NCBI GenBank assembly: GCA_964630905.1
Contig: CAZVWR010000092.1
Span: forward strand, 1-6,628
Direction: 5' to 3'
DNA: 6,628 nt
Source of the DNA: JAGOEX01 sp964630905
GTDB taxonomy: Bacteria; UBP6; UBA1177
Shown here: one piece after another, positions 1 to 6,301 of the stretch
How positions within the stretch are numbered: position 1 is the stretch's first letter
Layout of the letters: each line of letters opens with the position of its first letter
The notes under the pieces: model-generated
What the model was told of the DNA's origin: nothing
Database searches by the model: none
What the model saw: the letters and a program-made list of their open reading frames with translations, nothing else
Position numbers and translations under genes: made by a program

Positions 1-1181
1 GGAATCTGTGGGAAATTAACAACCGCAAAATAATGAAAGAGTGGCCGGAATATTATTGCTATCCTTTGCCCTGTGATGTTACGGACAAGGCGGTTGAAAA
101 CACGGGGCCAGCTTATGTGAGCCCCTGTGATATTGACGCCGTTTCAGGGACATGGCATCAGTCGATGGGAGTTTTCAGGCAGGGAGATATTTTTGAAGGC
201 AAGATGGGAATGTATGCTATTGCAAGCAAAAAAGTGGATGACAAATATATTGTAATCGGTGGTCTGCATTATGAAATAGCCACAGGAAAATATACAATGG
301 TGGGATGGTCTGATGCAAAGCAGGCATACAACAAGGACAGATTTCTTTTTTTAACTGGGAACTCCTTTGATTTAAAGTCGTATATAGTTTCAGCGAAAAA
401 GGTTGAAACTGGATGGAAATATGAATTCGTATATACAGATGAGTGGAACAGGACAGGATTTGTTTATCCGCCCGCTATTGGAAAGAACTATGTGCTGATC
501 AATGTTAAAAATGTTGATGGAAATAGTGAAGAAGAGATTCTCTATGCGAATGTCAATGACTGGAATTTTAAAAAGCTGGGGACGGGAACGATATTTTATC
601 CTCAGATATTTGATGATAAAGCCATTTTTGTTAAGAACGCAACAGTATGGTCATGTGATTTGAGCAAGTCTCCATCCAATATTGAGACTGACTGTCTGAG
701 GGTTAATCAGGAAGGAGTAAAGGCAACGGCCCCGGCAGTAAATAAAAAGGATCACAGTAAAATAATATATTCATATGGTGAAGGGTATTATCAGCTTTAT
801 ATGGCAGATCTAAGCGGAGAGACAATTAGTTACAGCAAGCTTGAAATAGAAATGTCTCCGGATCTTGTTTCCTATGCACCCAGCCAGTGGGATGGGGATA
901 TTTTTGTATTTGAGGAAATGTATGTATATTCCGAGGTGCAGAATGATTTCCGGATCTGTTATTATTCCTTCAGCAAAAACAGAAAAGTGTGTTTTCCCAA
1001 TCCTGACGGCACTGGCAACATGATCCGCAGTATTTACGGAGGAGTAGAAGGGAAATACATTATCTGGAAAACAGTCAGTGGAACCACTTTGAGGGACATG
1101 GAATGTTACTGCGGTGAACATCCTGAAAACTGTCTATACGATGAATACATGTCGATAACACCTTTTTTGAAGAAGAAATAG
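1..1181 (+). CDS. Hypothetical secreted protein, C-terminal part, probable beta-propeller-like (5' partial)
   Basis: The frame is open to the left edge. The first ATG, at 33, has no ribosome binding site, and the codons before it (from position 3) read on as similar protein sequence, so this is the C-terminal part of a longer protein. The stop is TAG at 1179-1181. I do not recognise a named family. The sequence is rich in Tyr, Trp and Asp, with alternating hydrophobic strands and short turns such as 'YQLYMADLSGE' and 'ICYYSFSKNRKVC', as in TolB-like or other beta-propeller blades. Counting from the Met at 33, cysteines fall in close pairs: C9/C14, C208/C221, C309/C320, and C358, C360 and C367. 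This suggests disulfides across beta hairpins and therefore export. No membrane segment is seen, and any signal peptide would lie off the window. A periplasmic or surface location is inferred; the biochemical role is unknown. The gene converges with the ATPase gene downstream. Confidence 0.75.
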   Translation, partial: NLWEINNRKIMKEWPEYYCYPLPCDVTDKAVENTGPAYVSPCDIDAVSGTWHQSMGVFRQGDIFEGKMGMYAIASKKVDDKYIVIGGLHYEIATGKYTMVGWSDAKQAYNKDRFLFLTGNSFDLKSYIVSAKKVETGWKYEFVYTDEWNRTGFVYPPAIGKNYVLINVKNVDGNSEEEILYANVNDWNFKKLGTGTIFYPQIFDDKAIFVKNATVWSCDLSKSPSNIETDCLRVNQEGVKATAPAVNKKDHSKIIYSYGEGYYQLYMADLSGETISYSKLEIEMSPDLVSYAPSQWDGDIFVFEEMYVYSEVQNDFRICYYSFSKNRKVCFPNPDGTGNMIRSIYGGVEGKYIIWKTVSGTTLRDMECYCGEHPENCLYDEYMSITPFLKKK

Positions 1182-1239
1182 TCAAACTCGCCGCAGATTG
1201 AAAATCCAAAAGATGTGAAGACGGGGAAGAGACCGAGCG

Positions 1240-1261
1240 AACTTGCCGCCTGCGGACAGTT
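1240..1261. other. Imperfect inverted repeat between convergent genes
   Basis: The 87-bp gap between the convergent stops at 1181 and 1269 holds one inverted repeat. Outer arms AACT/AGTT and inner arms CCG/CGG are separated by a 2x2 internal mismatch, with a CCTG loop. A shared terminator would be expected here, but neither strand has a T tract directly after the stem. It is therefore at best a weak or factor-dependent terminator, and may be chance. Confidence 0.25.
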
Positions 1262-1268
1262 GGGAAAT

Positions 1269-2402
1269 CTATAAAGAAATATTACAGTTCAAGTTAGCAA
1301 GAAAGTCAGCGGCTTTTAAGATGCTTTCACCTGTCGGATAGGTTTTTTCCCTTGAAAGGTTTTTAACGAGCTGGATTTTCTGACTGTCGGGAAAGTATTT
1401 TTCAAAGCTGGAAAAATTTCTGCTGAGATTGTCGTCACTTAATTTTACTTCGATCAGATGTGTTATTCTGCCATCCTGAAAAACCGCAAAATCAAGTTCT
1501 TTCTTTTCTTTGTTCTTAATAAAATGAAGTTTGCCGTCAACTCCGAGAACATCCTCTTTCCTGTGAAGTTCTTTTAAAAGTGCGCATGCAACGGCATTTT
1601 CAAGAATAATACCCTCATCTCCAATAACCTGACCTGTATCAAAAAAATAGTATTTAGGTTCTTTTGTGATCGCTCTGGTAATTTTTTTGTGAAACGGTGT
1701 CACCGGAAAAATAATATAAAGATTTTCAAGTATCTGAAGCCATCTTTTTACAGTTTTCGGATCTTTCTGAAGATCATTGGCAAGATTTGAATATGAAATC
1801 GTGCTTCCGACCCGGTATCTTAAAAGTTCAATAAGTGTCTCGATGGATTTTATGTCATTTACAGTTTCAAGATCAATGAGATCCTGTCTTAAAATGATAT
1901 CAAGGTGAGTTTTTTTCCATCTTTTGTAAAAAATTTCATCGTTTTCAAGAAAAGGTTCAGGAAATCCACCGATCTTCATGATTCTTTCAAGAGCTTCATC
2001 CGGTTTGCAAACGGCAGAAGCCTCCAACACATCAATTGGATGGAGCCTGAATCTGAAAAATCTTCCTGCAAGTGAATCTCCCACTTTTCTGACAGTGTCG
2101 AGCCGGGCACTTCCGGTCACAAAAAGATGTGGAGGACGGGACTCGGTGTCATAAACTCCTTTGAGCCACCCCTTCCAGTTCTTCATTTTGTGAAGTTCAT
2201 CAAAAATTATGAGCTCTTTTTTTCTGTTCCAGTTTTTTTCTGAAATTATAAGCCGGTCTTGCACTGAGTCGTAGTTAAAATAATCATAATCACTGAACAT
2301 CATCTTTGACAAAGTGGTTTTCCCGACCTGTCTTGGACCTGAAAGAAGTATTATCTTTCTTGGAATGTCCTTTTTTATGTCTGGTTCAATTGACCGTTTC
2401 AT
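1269..2402 (-). CDS. AAA_14 / DUF4143 family ATP-binding protein
   Basis: A 377-residue protein of the common AAA_14 (PF13173) plus DUF4143 (PF13635) architecture, about full length for the family. Walker A is GPRQVGKT at residues 22-29 and Walker B is LIIFDELH at 64-71. A sensor-1-like 'VTGSA' lies at 95-99, and the family signature SLAGR at 110-114. 'GGFPEPF' at 145-151 is also typical. A winged-helix-like stretch at about 202-232 (YSNLANDL...VKRWLQILENLYII) leads to FFDTG at 253-257. The C-terminal domain has the PD-(D/E)XK-like pattern E268, D304 and IEVK at 317-320. These proteins bind ATP, but their cellular role is not established; they are often isolated genes that vary between strains. 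The start is forced: an in-frame TGA lies 33 bp upstream with no other start codon between, and no ATG, GTG or TTG occurs before the Walker A motif. There is no Shine-Dalgarno sequence, and a -10 element ends 6 nt before the ATG, which suggests a leaderless mRNA. Confidence 0.93.
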   Translation of the reverse strand: MKRSIEPDIKKDIPRKIILLSGPRQVGKTTLSKMMFSDYDYFNYDSVQDRLIISEKNWNRKKELIIFDELHKMKNWKGWLKGVYDTESRPPHLFVTGSARLDTVRKVGDSLAGRFFRFRLHPIDVLEASAVCKPDEALERIMKIGGFPEPFLENDEIFYKRWKKTHLDIILRQDLIDLETVNDIKSIETLIELLRYRVGSTISYSNLANDLQKDPKTVKRWLQILENLYIIFPVTPFHKKITRAITKEPKYYFFDTGQVIGDEGIILENAVACALLKELHRKEDVLGVDGKLHFIKNKEKKELDFAVFQDGRITHLIEVKLSDDNLSRNFSSFEKYFPDSQKIQLVKNLSREKTYPTGESILKAADFLANLNCNISL

Positions 2403-2404
2403 TT

Positions 2405-2466
2405 GACTAGAATAGCACGCATTCCCGAATAGTCAAGACTTTTTAGGATTTGACTCCCGAATAGTC
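2405..2466. repeat. Repeated GACTATTCGGGA / AGTC boxes, candidate operator
   Basis: The 12-mer TCCCGAATAGTC occurs exactly at 2423-2434 and 2455-2466, 32 bp apart, close to three helical turns. A third degenerate copy around 2405-2415 keeps GAATAG (2410-2415) and the flanking GACT, and overlaps the -10 element. The 2452-2466 copy is flanked by inverted GACT/AGTC arms. The tetramer GACT or its complement AGTC appears five times between 2405 and 2466 (2405, 2431, 2437, 2452, 2463). The spread across the -10, the -35 and the upstream region fits binding sites for a regulator of the ATPase gene, but no regulator gene is visible here. It could also be the residue of a small local duplication. Confidence 0.5.
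2409..2436 (-). promoter_or_regulatory. Sigma-70-like promoter of the AAA_14/DUF4143 gene, leaderless type
   Basis: Reading the minus strand, -35 TTGACT (2436-2431) and -10 TATTCT (2414-2409) are separated by 16 bp. Six bases, AGTCAA, then separate the -10 from the ATG, so transcription would begin at or within a base or two of the start codon. No purine-rich ribosome binding site is present. The promoter is embedded in repeated GACTATTCGGGA boxes. Confidence 0.55.
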
Positions 2467-2476
2467 GGAGCGAAAG

Positions 2477-3304
2477 TTACCAGCATTCTGCATATCCGAA
2501 AGTATCACGGCATTCTTCCCAGCTCCAGCAGTCAAGCCATCCGTGGAAATTATCGGTTGCTTCTTCACAGTTATCTTCAAAACATTCATCTTCGTAGCCG
2601 AATCCGCCGACATGATAGCCAGATCTGCATTCTGTGCAGTGAGTTCCGGTGTATCCGGCAAAATAATCGCAGTCACACACAGGTGCGCCGTTTATGATAG
2701 AACAGTCATTGGATGCTCCCCATGCCGTATCGTTGCAGTCAAAGAGGATGCAGGTTTCAAGACAATTCCCGTCCCCGTTTTCATCCTGATAAAATGAATC
2801 ACATACACATTCCGCTGTTCCTGTATAATCTTCACAGTGGGCGTTTGATCCGCAGGTAAGCGTTGAACATGTTACAGCAGTATTCTCATCCGGTGTTTCA
2901 TCGGGCATTTCATCCGGAGTTTCATTTTCATCGGCAGTCGTTTCCGACTCCGTATCTGATACTTCCGACTCCGTTAAAACTTCGTCGGATAAATCGTCGG
3001 ACAAGTCGTCGGTGGTCTCATCCGACTCCGCCAAGGCTTCGTCGGACAAGTCGTCGGTGGCTTCGTCTTTATTTTCATCAGGAGTAACTGAATTGTCATT
3101 CTGACTGTTGTCGACAGTTGATTCATCAGGAGAGGTGAAACTGTCTTTATCAGTAGCGGCGCCATTATCAATGCAGACCCCGTCGATGCATGAAAAACCG
3201 GGCAGACAGTCAAAATTGTTAATACACCCCAGTTCATCTTCAACAGTGCAGGAAATAAAGAGGGTTAACAGAAATAATGATGAAATTAAAAGCTTGAAGT
3301 TCAT
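2477..3304 (-). CDS. Cysteine-rich lipoprotein with acidic linker and EGF-like modules
   Basis: A 275-residue exported protein. Residues 1-18 form a lipoprotein signal peptide ending in a FISC lipobox, so C19 should be acylated. A four-cysteine knot follows (C27, C33, C39, C44, 'CIDGVC' type). Residues 50-143 are an Asp/Glu/Ser/Thr-rich, unstructured acidic linker with internal repeats. Next come two six-cysteine EGF-like modules: C146-C181 with spacing 4-5-8-1-12, and C185-C223 with spacing 4-10-8-1-10. The second ends in 'GYTGTHCTECRSGYHV', which resembles a laminin-type EGF junction. A further six cysteines (C226-C274) close the protein. It is probably anchored in the outer membrane and displayed outward on a flexible stalk. 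The ligand is unknown, and adhesion or protein binding is only an inference. The start is set by AGGAG at 3311-3315, six bases from the ATG. The downstream gap to the ATPase gene is 74 bp and holds no convincing terminator. Confidence 0.88.
   Translation of the reverse strand: MNFKLLISSLFLLTLFISCTVEDELGCINNFDCLPGFSCIDGVCIDNGAATDKDSFTSPDESTVDNSQNDNSVTPDENKDEATDDLSDEALAESDETTDDLSDDLSDEVLTESEVSDTESETTADENETPDEMPDETPDENTAVTCSTLTCGSNAHCEDYTGTAECVCDSFYQDENGDGNCLETCILFDCNDTAWGASNDCSIINGAPVCDCDYFAGYTGTHCTECRSGYHVGGFGYEDECFEDNCEEATDNFHGWLDCWSWEECRDTFGYAECW
2943..3060 (-). repeat. In-frame minisatellite coding the acidic linker
   Basis: Within the lipoprotein gene, a 22-bp stretch is repeated exactly at 2994-3015 and 3039-3060, 45 bp (15 codons) apart. 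The decamer TCCGACTCCG occurs at 2943-2952, 2964-2973 and 3021-3030. The protein reads as units of the type DDLSDEALAESDE (from residue 84) and DDLSDDLSDEVLTESEV (from residue 99), the second with a four-residue DDLS insertion. All length changes keep the frame, so slippage or unequal recombination could change stalk length without breaking the protein. Confidence 0.75.
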
Positions 3305-3330
3305 ATTAATCTCCTGTAAAAAACTTTGAA

Positions 3331-3359
3331 AACATATCAGAAAAGTGTGTAAATTACAA
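3331..3359 (-). promoter_or_regulatory. Probable promoter of the EGF-like lipoprotein gene
   Basis: On the minus strand, TTGTAA (3359-3354) and TATGTT (3336-3331) are separated by exactly 17 bp, each matching consensus at four of six positions. They sit in the 74-bp gap after the DUF1015 stop. The ribosome binding site AGGAG (3315-3311) follows at a suitable distance. The gene could also receive read-through from the DUF1015 gene, since no terminator is seen between them. Confidence 0.4.
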
Positions 3360-3378
3360 GGTGATGGGAAAATTGATG

Positions 3379-4620
3379 TCAGTCAAGCATGTGAACGAAC
3401 ATTCCGCTTCTGAGTTTGGGTTCAAACCATGTTGATTTGGGGGGCATAATCTTGCCGGCATCGGCGACATTTATAAGCTGTTCGATCGTTGTGGGATACA
3501 TTGCGAAAGCGACTTTGCACTCGCCGCTGTTGACTCTTTTTTCGAGTTCCTTAATGCCTCTGATGCCGCCTACGAAATCAATTCTTTTGTCGGTTCTGGG
3601 GTCTTTTATTCCAAACAACGGGTCAAGCACATTGTTCTGAAGTATTGCAACATCAAGAGAGTTGATAGGGTCTTTTTCATCGAAAGAGCCTTTCTTTGCC
3701 CTGATCTGATGCCACTTTCCGTCGATGTACATGCCGAATTCGGTCTGATTTTTGGGTGAACCGTAACCCTCACCGATGAAATCAAAATTTTCCCCGATCT
3801 TTTTGAAAAACTCATCTTTTGTCATTCCGTTAAGATTGAACAGCACTCTGTTGTAATCAAGAATTTTAAGCTGGTCATGCGGGAAAATTACAGCGAGAAA
3901 GTAGTTGTATTCTTTATCTGAGGATGGATTTTTGTCGTGTTTGAGTTTTTCAGCTTTTGCTCTTGCCGCACTTGCCGATCTGTGATGACCGTCAGCGACA
4001 TAAAGATATTTTACAGGCTTGAAAAGTTCTTCAATTTTAGCAACAAGCGTTTTATCACGGATCACCCACAGAGTATGGCTGATGCCGTCAACAGAAGTGA
4101 AATCGTATTCAGGAGCATTGTTCTTTTTATATGAATCCATAATAATATCAAGCTCTTTCTGAGCACGATAGGTAAGAAACACAGGTTCAGCGTTTGCATT
4201 TTGGGTTACAACGGTCTTTGTTCTGTCATCTTCCTTATCTTTTCTTGTGAGCTCATGTTTTTTGATTATGTCGTTGTTATATTCATCAGCCGAAACACAG
4301 CCGACAAAACCGGTCTGTTCGTGGTCACCCATTTTCTGTTTGTAGAGATAAATTGTCGGTTCTTTCTCTTCAACAAGCCATCCTTTTTTTATGAAGTCAT
4401 TAAGAGCGTTCCTCCCCTGCTGATAGACAGATTCGTCATGAATATCAACAGTTTCCGGAAGGTCTATCTCTGCTCTTGTAATGTGGAAAAATGAATATTC
4501 GTTTCCGTCAGCAATTGCTTTTGCCTCTTTCGTGTTGATGACATCATAGGGAAGTTCAGCGATCTTTTTAACGATCGATACAGGCGGCCTTAAAGCCTTG
4601 AAAGGTCTCACAGTTACCAT
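3379..4620 (-). CDS. DUF1015 family protein
   Basis: A 413-residue protein of the DUF1015 family (PF06245, COG4198), with family-typical length and ends. The frame is open for 11 more codons upstream, but the start chosen is the ATG at 4620 (MVTVRPFKAL), because a perfect AGGAGG lies five bases before it. Conserved landmarks are 'RPFKALRP' at 5-12, 'LPYDVIN' at 23-29, 'KKHELTRKDKEDDR' at 120-133, 'YVADGHHR' at 207-214 and the C-terminal 'MPPKSTWFEPKLRSG'. No signal peptide or membrane segment is seen, so it should be cytoplasmic. The family has no firmly assigned reaction that I can cite. In other genomes it often lies near serine biosynthesis genes (serA, serC), but no such gene is present here. 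The DGHHR loop resembles the nucleotide-binding motif of the ParB/sulfiredoxin fold, which includes free-serine kinases, so a small-molecule kinase role is a possible inference. A promoter with a perfect TTGACA -35 lies upstream. Confidence 0.92.
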   Translation of the reverse strand: MVTVRPFKALRPPVSIVKKIAELPYDVINTKEAKAIADGNEYSFFHITRAEIDLPETVDIHDESVYQQGRNALNDFIKKGWLVEEKEPTIYLYKQKMGDHEQTGFVGCVSADEYNNDIIKKHELTRKDKEDDRTKTVVTQNANAEPVFLTYRAQKELDIIMDSYKKNNAPEYDFTSVDGISHTLWVIRDKTLVAKIEELFKPVKYLYVADGHHRSASAARAKAEKLKHDKNPSSDKEYNYFLAVIFPHDQLKILDYNRVLFNLNGMTKDEFFKKIGENFDFIGEGYGSPKNQTEFGMYIDGKWHQIRAKKGSFDEKDPINSLDVAILQNNVLDPLFGIKDPRTDKRIDFVGGIRGIKELEKRVNSGECKVAFAMYPTTIEQLINVADAGKIMPPKSTWFEPKLRSGMFVHMLD

Positions 4621-4625
4621 TGTTT

Positions 4626-4631
4626 CCTCCT
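4626..4631 (-). promoter_or_regulatory. Ribosome binding site deciding the DUF1015 start
   Basis: AGGAGG on the minus strand, a complete anti-16S match, is followed by AAACA and then the ATG at 4620. It rules out the longer in-frame ATG (MYFYIFFQEET...), whose first codons would include this site. Confidence 0.85.
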
Positions 4632-4664
4632 GAAAAAAAATGTAAAAATACAAACAACCTCAAA

Positions 4665-4693
4665 CTTGTAATATTTGTAAACATGTTTGTCAA
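4665..4693 (-). promoter_or_regulatory. Promoter of the DUF1015 gene with an internal palindrome
   Basis: The minus strand shows a perfect -35 TTGACA (4693-4688), a 17-bp spacer and -10 TACAAG (4670-4665), giving a leader of roughly 38 nt before the ATG. The spacer contains the perfect 10-bp palindrome AAACATGTTT (4679-4688), which touches the -35. That position would suit a repressor, although a 10-bp palindrome in AT-rich DNA may be chance. The remainder of the 118-bp gap (4694-4738) shows no convincing terminator for the KAP gene. Confidence 0.55.
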
Positions 4694-4738
4694 GGATAAC
4701 TAGGGGAAGTGTGGTGAGAAATTGTGTGGGAAATTCAA

Positions 4739-6109
4739 TCAAAGTTCAAGGTCGATGGTCTTGCATATTCTGGATGCAATTTCCATTTTTTCTTGCACTG
4801 GTTTAGTAATCAACTGTCTAGTTGATATATAAAAATACTCTAAAGTTAAGAAATGATCTTTGGTCTCAGTGTAATCATGAAAAAACATGTTTGGTATATC
4901 ATGCATGAATTTATAACTGAATTCTTGAGCACTTTCGGGGCAAGCAGGAATGATTAAATTTTCAAGTATTTGAGAGCGATCTTTTTGCTTTATATAATCA
5001 AACAGCTTGGGGTATTTAATTTTAAATATTAAAAATATGGCAGTTATCTGATATTCGTGAAAATGTCCAAATCCATTATAGAAGCTGACAGTAAGAATGA
5101 AATTTCTAAAGAAATCCTCAATTTCTCGCAATGTCAACTTATAATATGAAAAGAAGCTATTTATTGTTTCAATATCAATTTCTTGGAGCTTCTTATAACT
5201 AGTTGTTTTCTCATTCATACTATCTAAATGATATTTATAAAGAATTTTGCCAAATTTTGTTATATCTCCTAAATGAGAATCAGACTTATCAATTGGCAAA
5301 ACACACTCAAAATTGATAAATTTTTGAAGATAATTTTCAGCACCATTTCCACATTTCCCTTCAAAGTATTTAGATATTTGCTCTTTATTCATTGCAAGAA
5401 CGAAAGTAACACCATCAGCTTCAAAAAAGTGTTTAATAACTTCAAATACTTTTATTGCATATCCAGGTTCACATCTGTCGAGTTCGTCAATAAGAAAAAC
5501 GAGTTTGCTATTGTTATCTTTTTTAACGATTTCCTTTAAAGCTTCTTTCAGATTATCCATAGATTTTTTCAATTCAACATAGTCTTCGCATTTTAGCTTC
5601 TGAGTTTCGAGTAATATAGACGAGCCTTCAGAAACTGCTTCCAAGGTGTCCTTAGTTAAAGTATCAATTTCTTTTTTGCCTATTGTCCCAAGAGTTACGA
5701 TTTTTAGAGCTATATCTCCACCACGATGGTAAAGGGTCTGGAGGATTTCAGTTGAAGAGTCAGTGAATTTTTCAATTAATTTCCGCTGATCTTTGTATTT
5801 ATTTTGAATTTCTAAAGCAATTGGAACAAAAGGGTTTTCAAAGAAATCGTTTTTAAATGCATCGAAATAAATAACATCTATCTTTTTATCTTTGTCTTCG
5901 ATAAGCCTTTTTTCGAGTAACTTTAAAAAAAGAGTTTTTCCTTCTCCCCATTTGGCATCAATTGATATTGTGATGCCGTCGTCAATGTTTTTAATGAGGT
6001 TTGAGAGATTGTTGGCAAACTCAATTCTTTTGCTAAATATCTCACTTCCGTTTTCAGAACTATCAAAATCTACTTTGCTGAGATCCTTTTCGTAAGGTCT
6101 AAGTCTCAT
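4739..6109 (-). CDS. KAP family P-loop NTPase
   Basis: A 456-residue protein matching the KAP NTPase family (PF07693) along its length. The start 'MRLRPYEKDL...' and the segment SKRIEFANNLSNLI (26-39) are family-typical. Walker A is AKWGEGKT at 52-59, with Ala where most P-loops begin with Gly; G57, K58 and T59 are intact. The family's aromatic motif appears as 'YFDAFKND' (81-88). Walker B is LVFLIDELDRC (203-213), followed by GYAIKVFEVIKHFF and the sensor-like 'VLAMNKEQI' (237-245). Many KAP proteins carry two membrane helices between Walker A and B. Here that region (about 98-200) is charged and helical with no such helices, so the protein should be soluble. KAP ATPases include components of phage-defence systems such as Qat, but this gene stands alone and its role is unproven. 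It is more AT-rich than its neighbours: two hand-counted lines gave 28% and 33% GC, against 40% for one DUF1015 line. This fits recent transfer. Confidence 0.9.
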   Translation of the reverse strand: MRLRPYEKDLSKVDFDSSENGSEIFSKRIEFANNLSNLIKNIDDGITISIDAKWGEGKTLFLKLLEKRLIEDKDKKIDVIYFDAFKNDFFENPFVPIALEIQNKYKDQRKLIEKFTDSSTEILQTLYHRGGDIALKIVTLGTIGKKEIDTLTKDTLEAVSEGSSILLETQKLKCEDYVELKKSMDNLKEALKEIVKKDNNSKLVFLIDELDRCEPGYAIKVFEVIKHFFEADGVTFVLAMNKEQISKYFEGKCGNGAENYLQKFINFECVLPIDKSDSHLGDITKFGKILYKYHLDSMNEKTTSYKKLQEIDIETINSFFSYYKLTLREIEDFFRNFILTVSFYNGFGHFHEYQITAIFLIFKIKYPKLFDYIKQKDRSQILENLIIPACPESAQEFSYKFMHDIPNMFFHDYTETKDHFLTLEYFYISTRQLITKPVQEKMEIASRICKTIDLEL

Positions 6110-6113
6110 CTAT

Positions 6114-6123
6114 CCCTCCCTCC
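6114..6123 (-). promoter_or_regulatory. Tandem ribosome binding site of the KAP gene
   Basis: The minus strand reads GGAGGGAGGG, then ATAG, then the ATG at 6109. Two overlapping GGAGG registers lie about 4 and 9 bases from the start. This fixes the start codon and suggests efficient initiation. Confidence 0.7.
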
Positions 6124-6142
6124 AAATGTTTCAAACTTATTT

Positions 6143-6171
6143 ATTCTAAGTTGGCTAATATATATAGTCTA
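6143..6171 (-). promoter_or_regulatory. Probable promoter of the KAP gene
   Basis: On the minus strand, TAGACT (6171-6166; four of six) and TAGAAT (6148-6143; five of six) are separated by 17 bp. They lie in an AT-rich stretch within the 207-bp divergent gap. An alternative -10 in the TATATATAT tract just upstream cannot be excluded. Confidence 0.4.
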
Positions 6172-6257
6172 CTTTTTTCTGAAGGGTTCACTGGCAATGA
6201 AGAGAAAATCTGCCGAAACATTCGGAGTCAGATATGTTTCTGTGAAAAAGTGAATCT

Positions 6258-6286
6258 TTGACTTGGGGGTAAGTTTCTGATAAGAT
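6258..6286 (+). promoter_or_regulatory. Promoter of the triplet-repeat lipoprotein gene
   Basis: TTGACT (6258-6263; five of six), a 17-bp spacer and TAAGAT (6281-6286; four of six) place the transcript start near 6293. The ribosome binding site GGAG (6306-6309) and the ATG at 6317 follow at proper distances. The promoter is divergent from that of the KAP gene. Confidence 0.55.
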
Positions 6287-6301
6287 TCAATGTATTTGAA
6301 T
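6285..6301. promoter_or_regulatory. Inverted repeat at the -10/start region, possible operator
   Basis: ATTCAA and TTGAAT (6285-6290 and 6296-6301) are perfect 6-bp inverted arms around TGTAT. They overlap the end of the -10 element and the expected transcription start. The size and position fit a small repressor site, but the sequence is AT-rich and chance is possible. A second small hairpin, CCGAA-ACA-TTCGG, lies at 6213-6225. Confidence 0.3.

Noticed and set aside
33..35. ATG as the true start of the first protein.
   Set aside because: There is no ribosome binding site and the frame stays open to the window edge with compatible sequence, so the gene starts upstream.
2435..2476. Possible terminator after the EGF-like lipoprotein gene.
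   Set aside because: The only stem is 4 bp (GACT/AGTC) with a 7-base loop and no T tract. It is better explained as part of the repeated box.
2863..3243. Frames on both strands over the acidic linker (about 74-89 codons) with Arg/Pro/Thr-rich products.
   Set aside because: They are by-products of the low-complexity repeat. The lipoprotein frame has the signal peptide, ribosome binding site and cysteine modules.
4621..4653. Longer DUF1015 start (MYFYIFFQEET).
   Set aside because: The extension would encode the Shine-Dalgarno sequence itself, and the family starts at the MVTVRPFKA type N-terminus.
4725..4735. TGTGGGAAATT, also present at 7-17.
   Set aside because: An 11-bp match, one copy inside a coding region, with no flanking similarity; probably chance rather than an attachment-site repeat.
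6197..6253. An 18-codon plus-strand frame (MKRKSAETFGVRYVSVKK).
   Set aside because: It has a poorly spaced upstream GAAGGG, no homology that I recognise, and ends before the lipoprotein promoter. I cannot distinguish it from chance.
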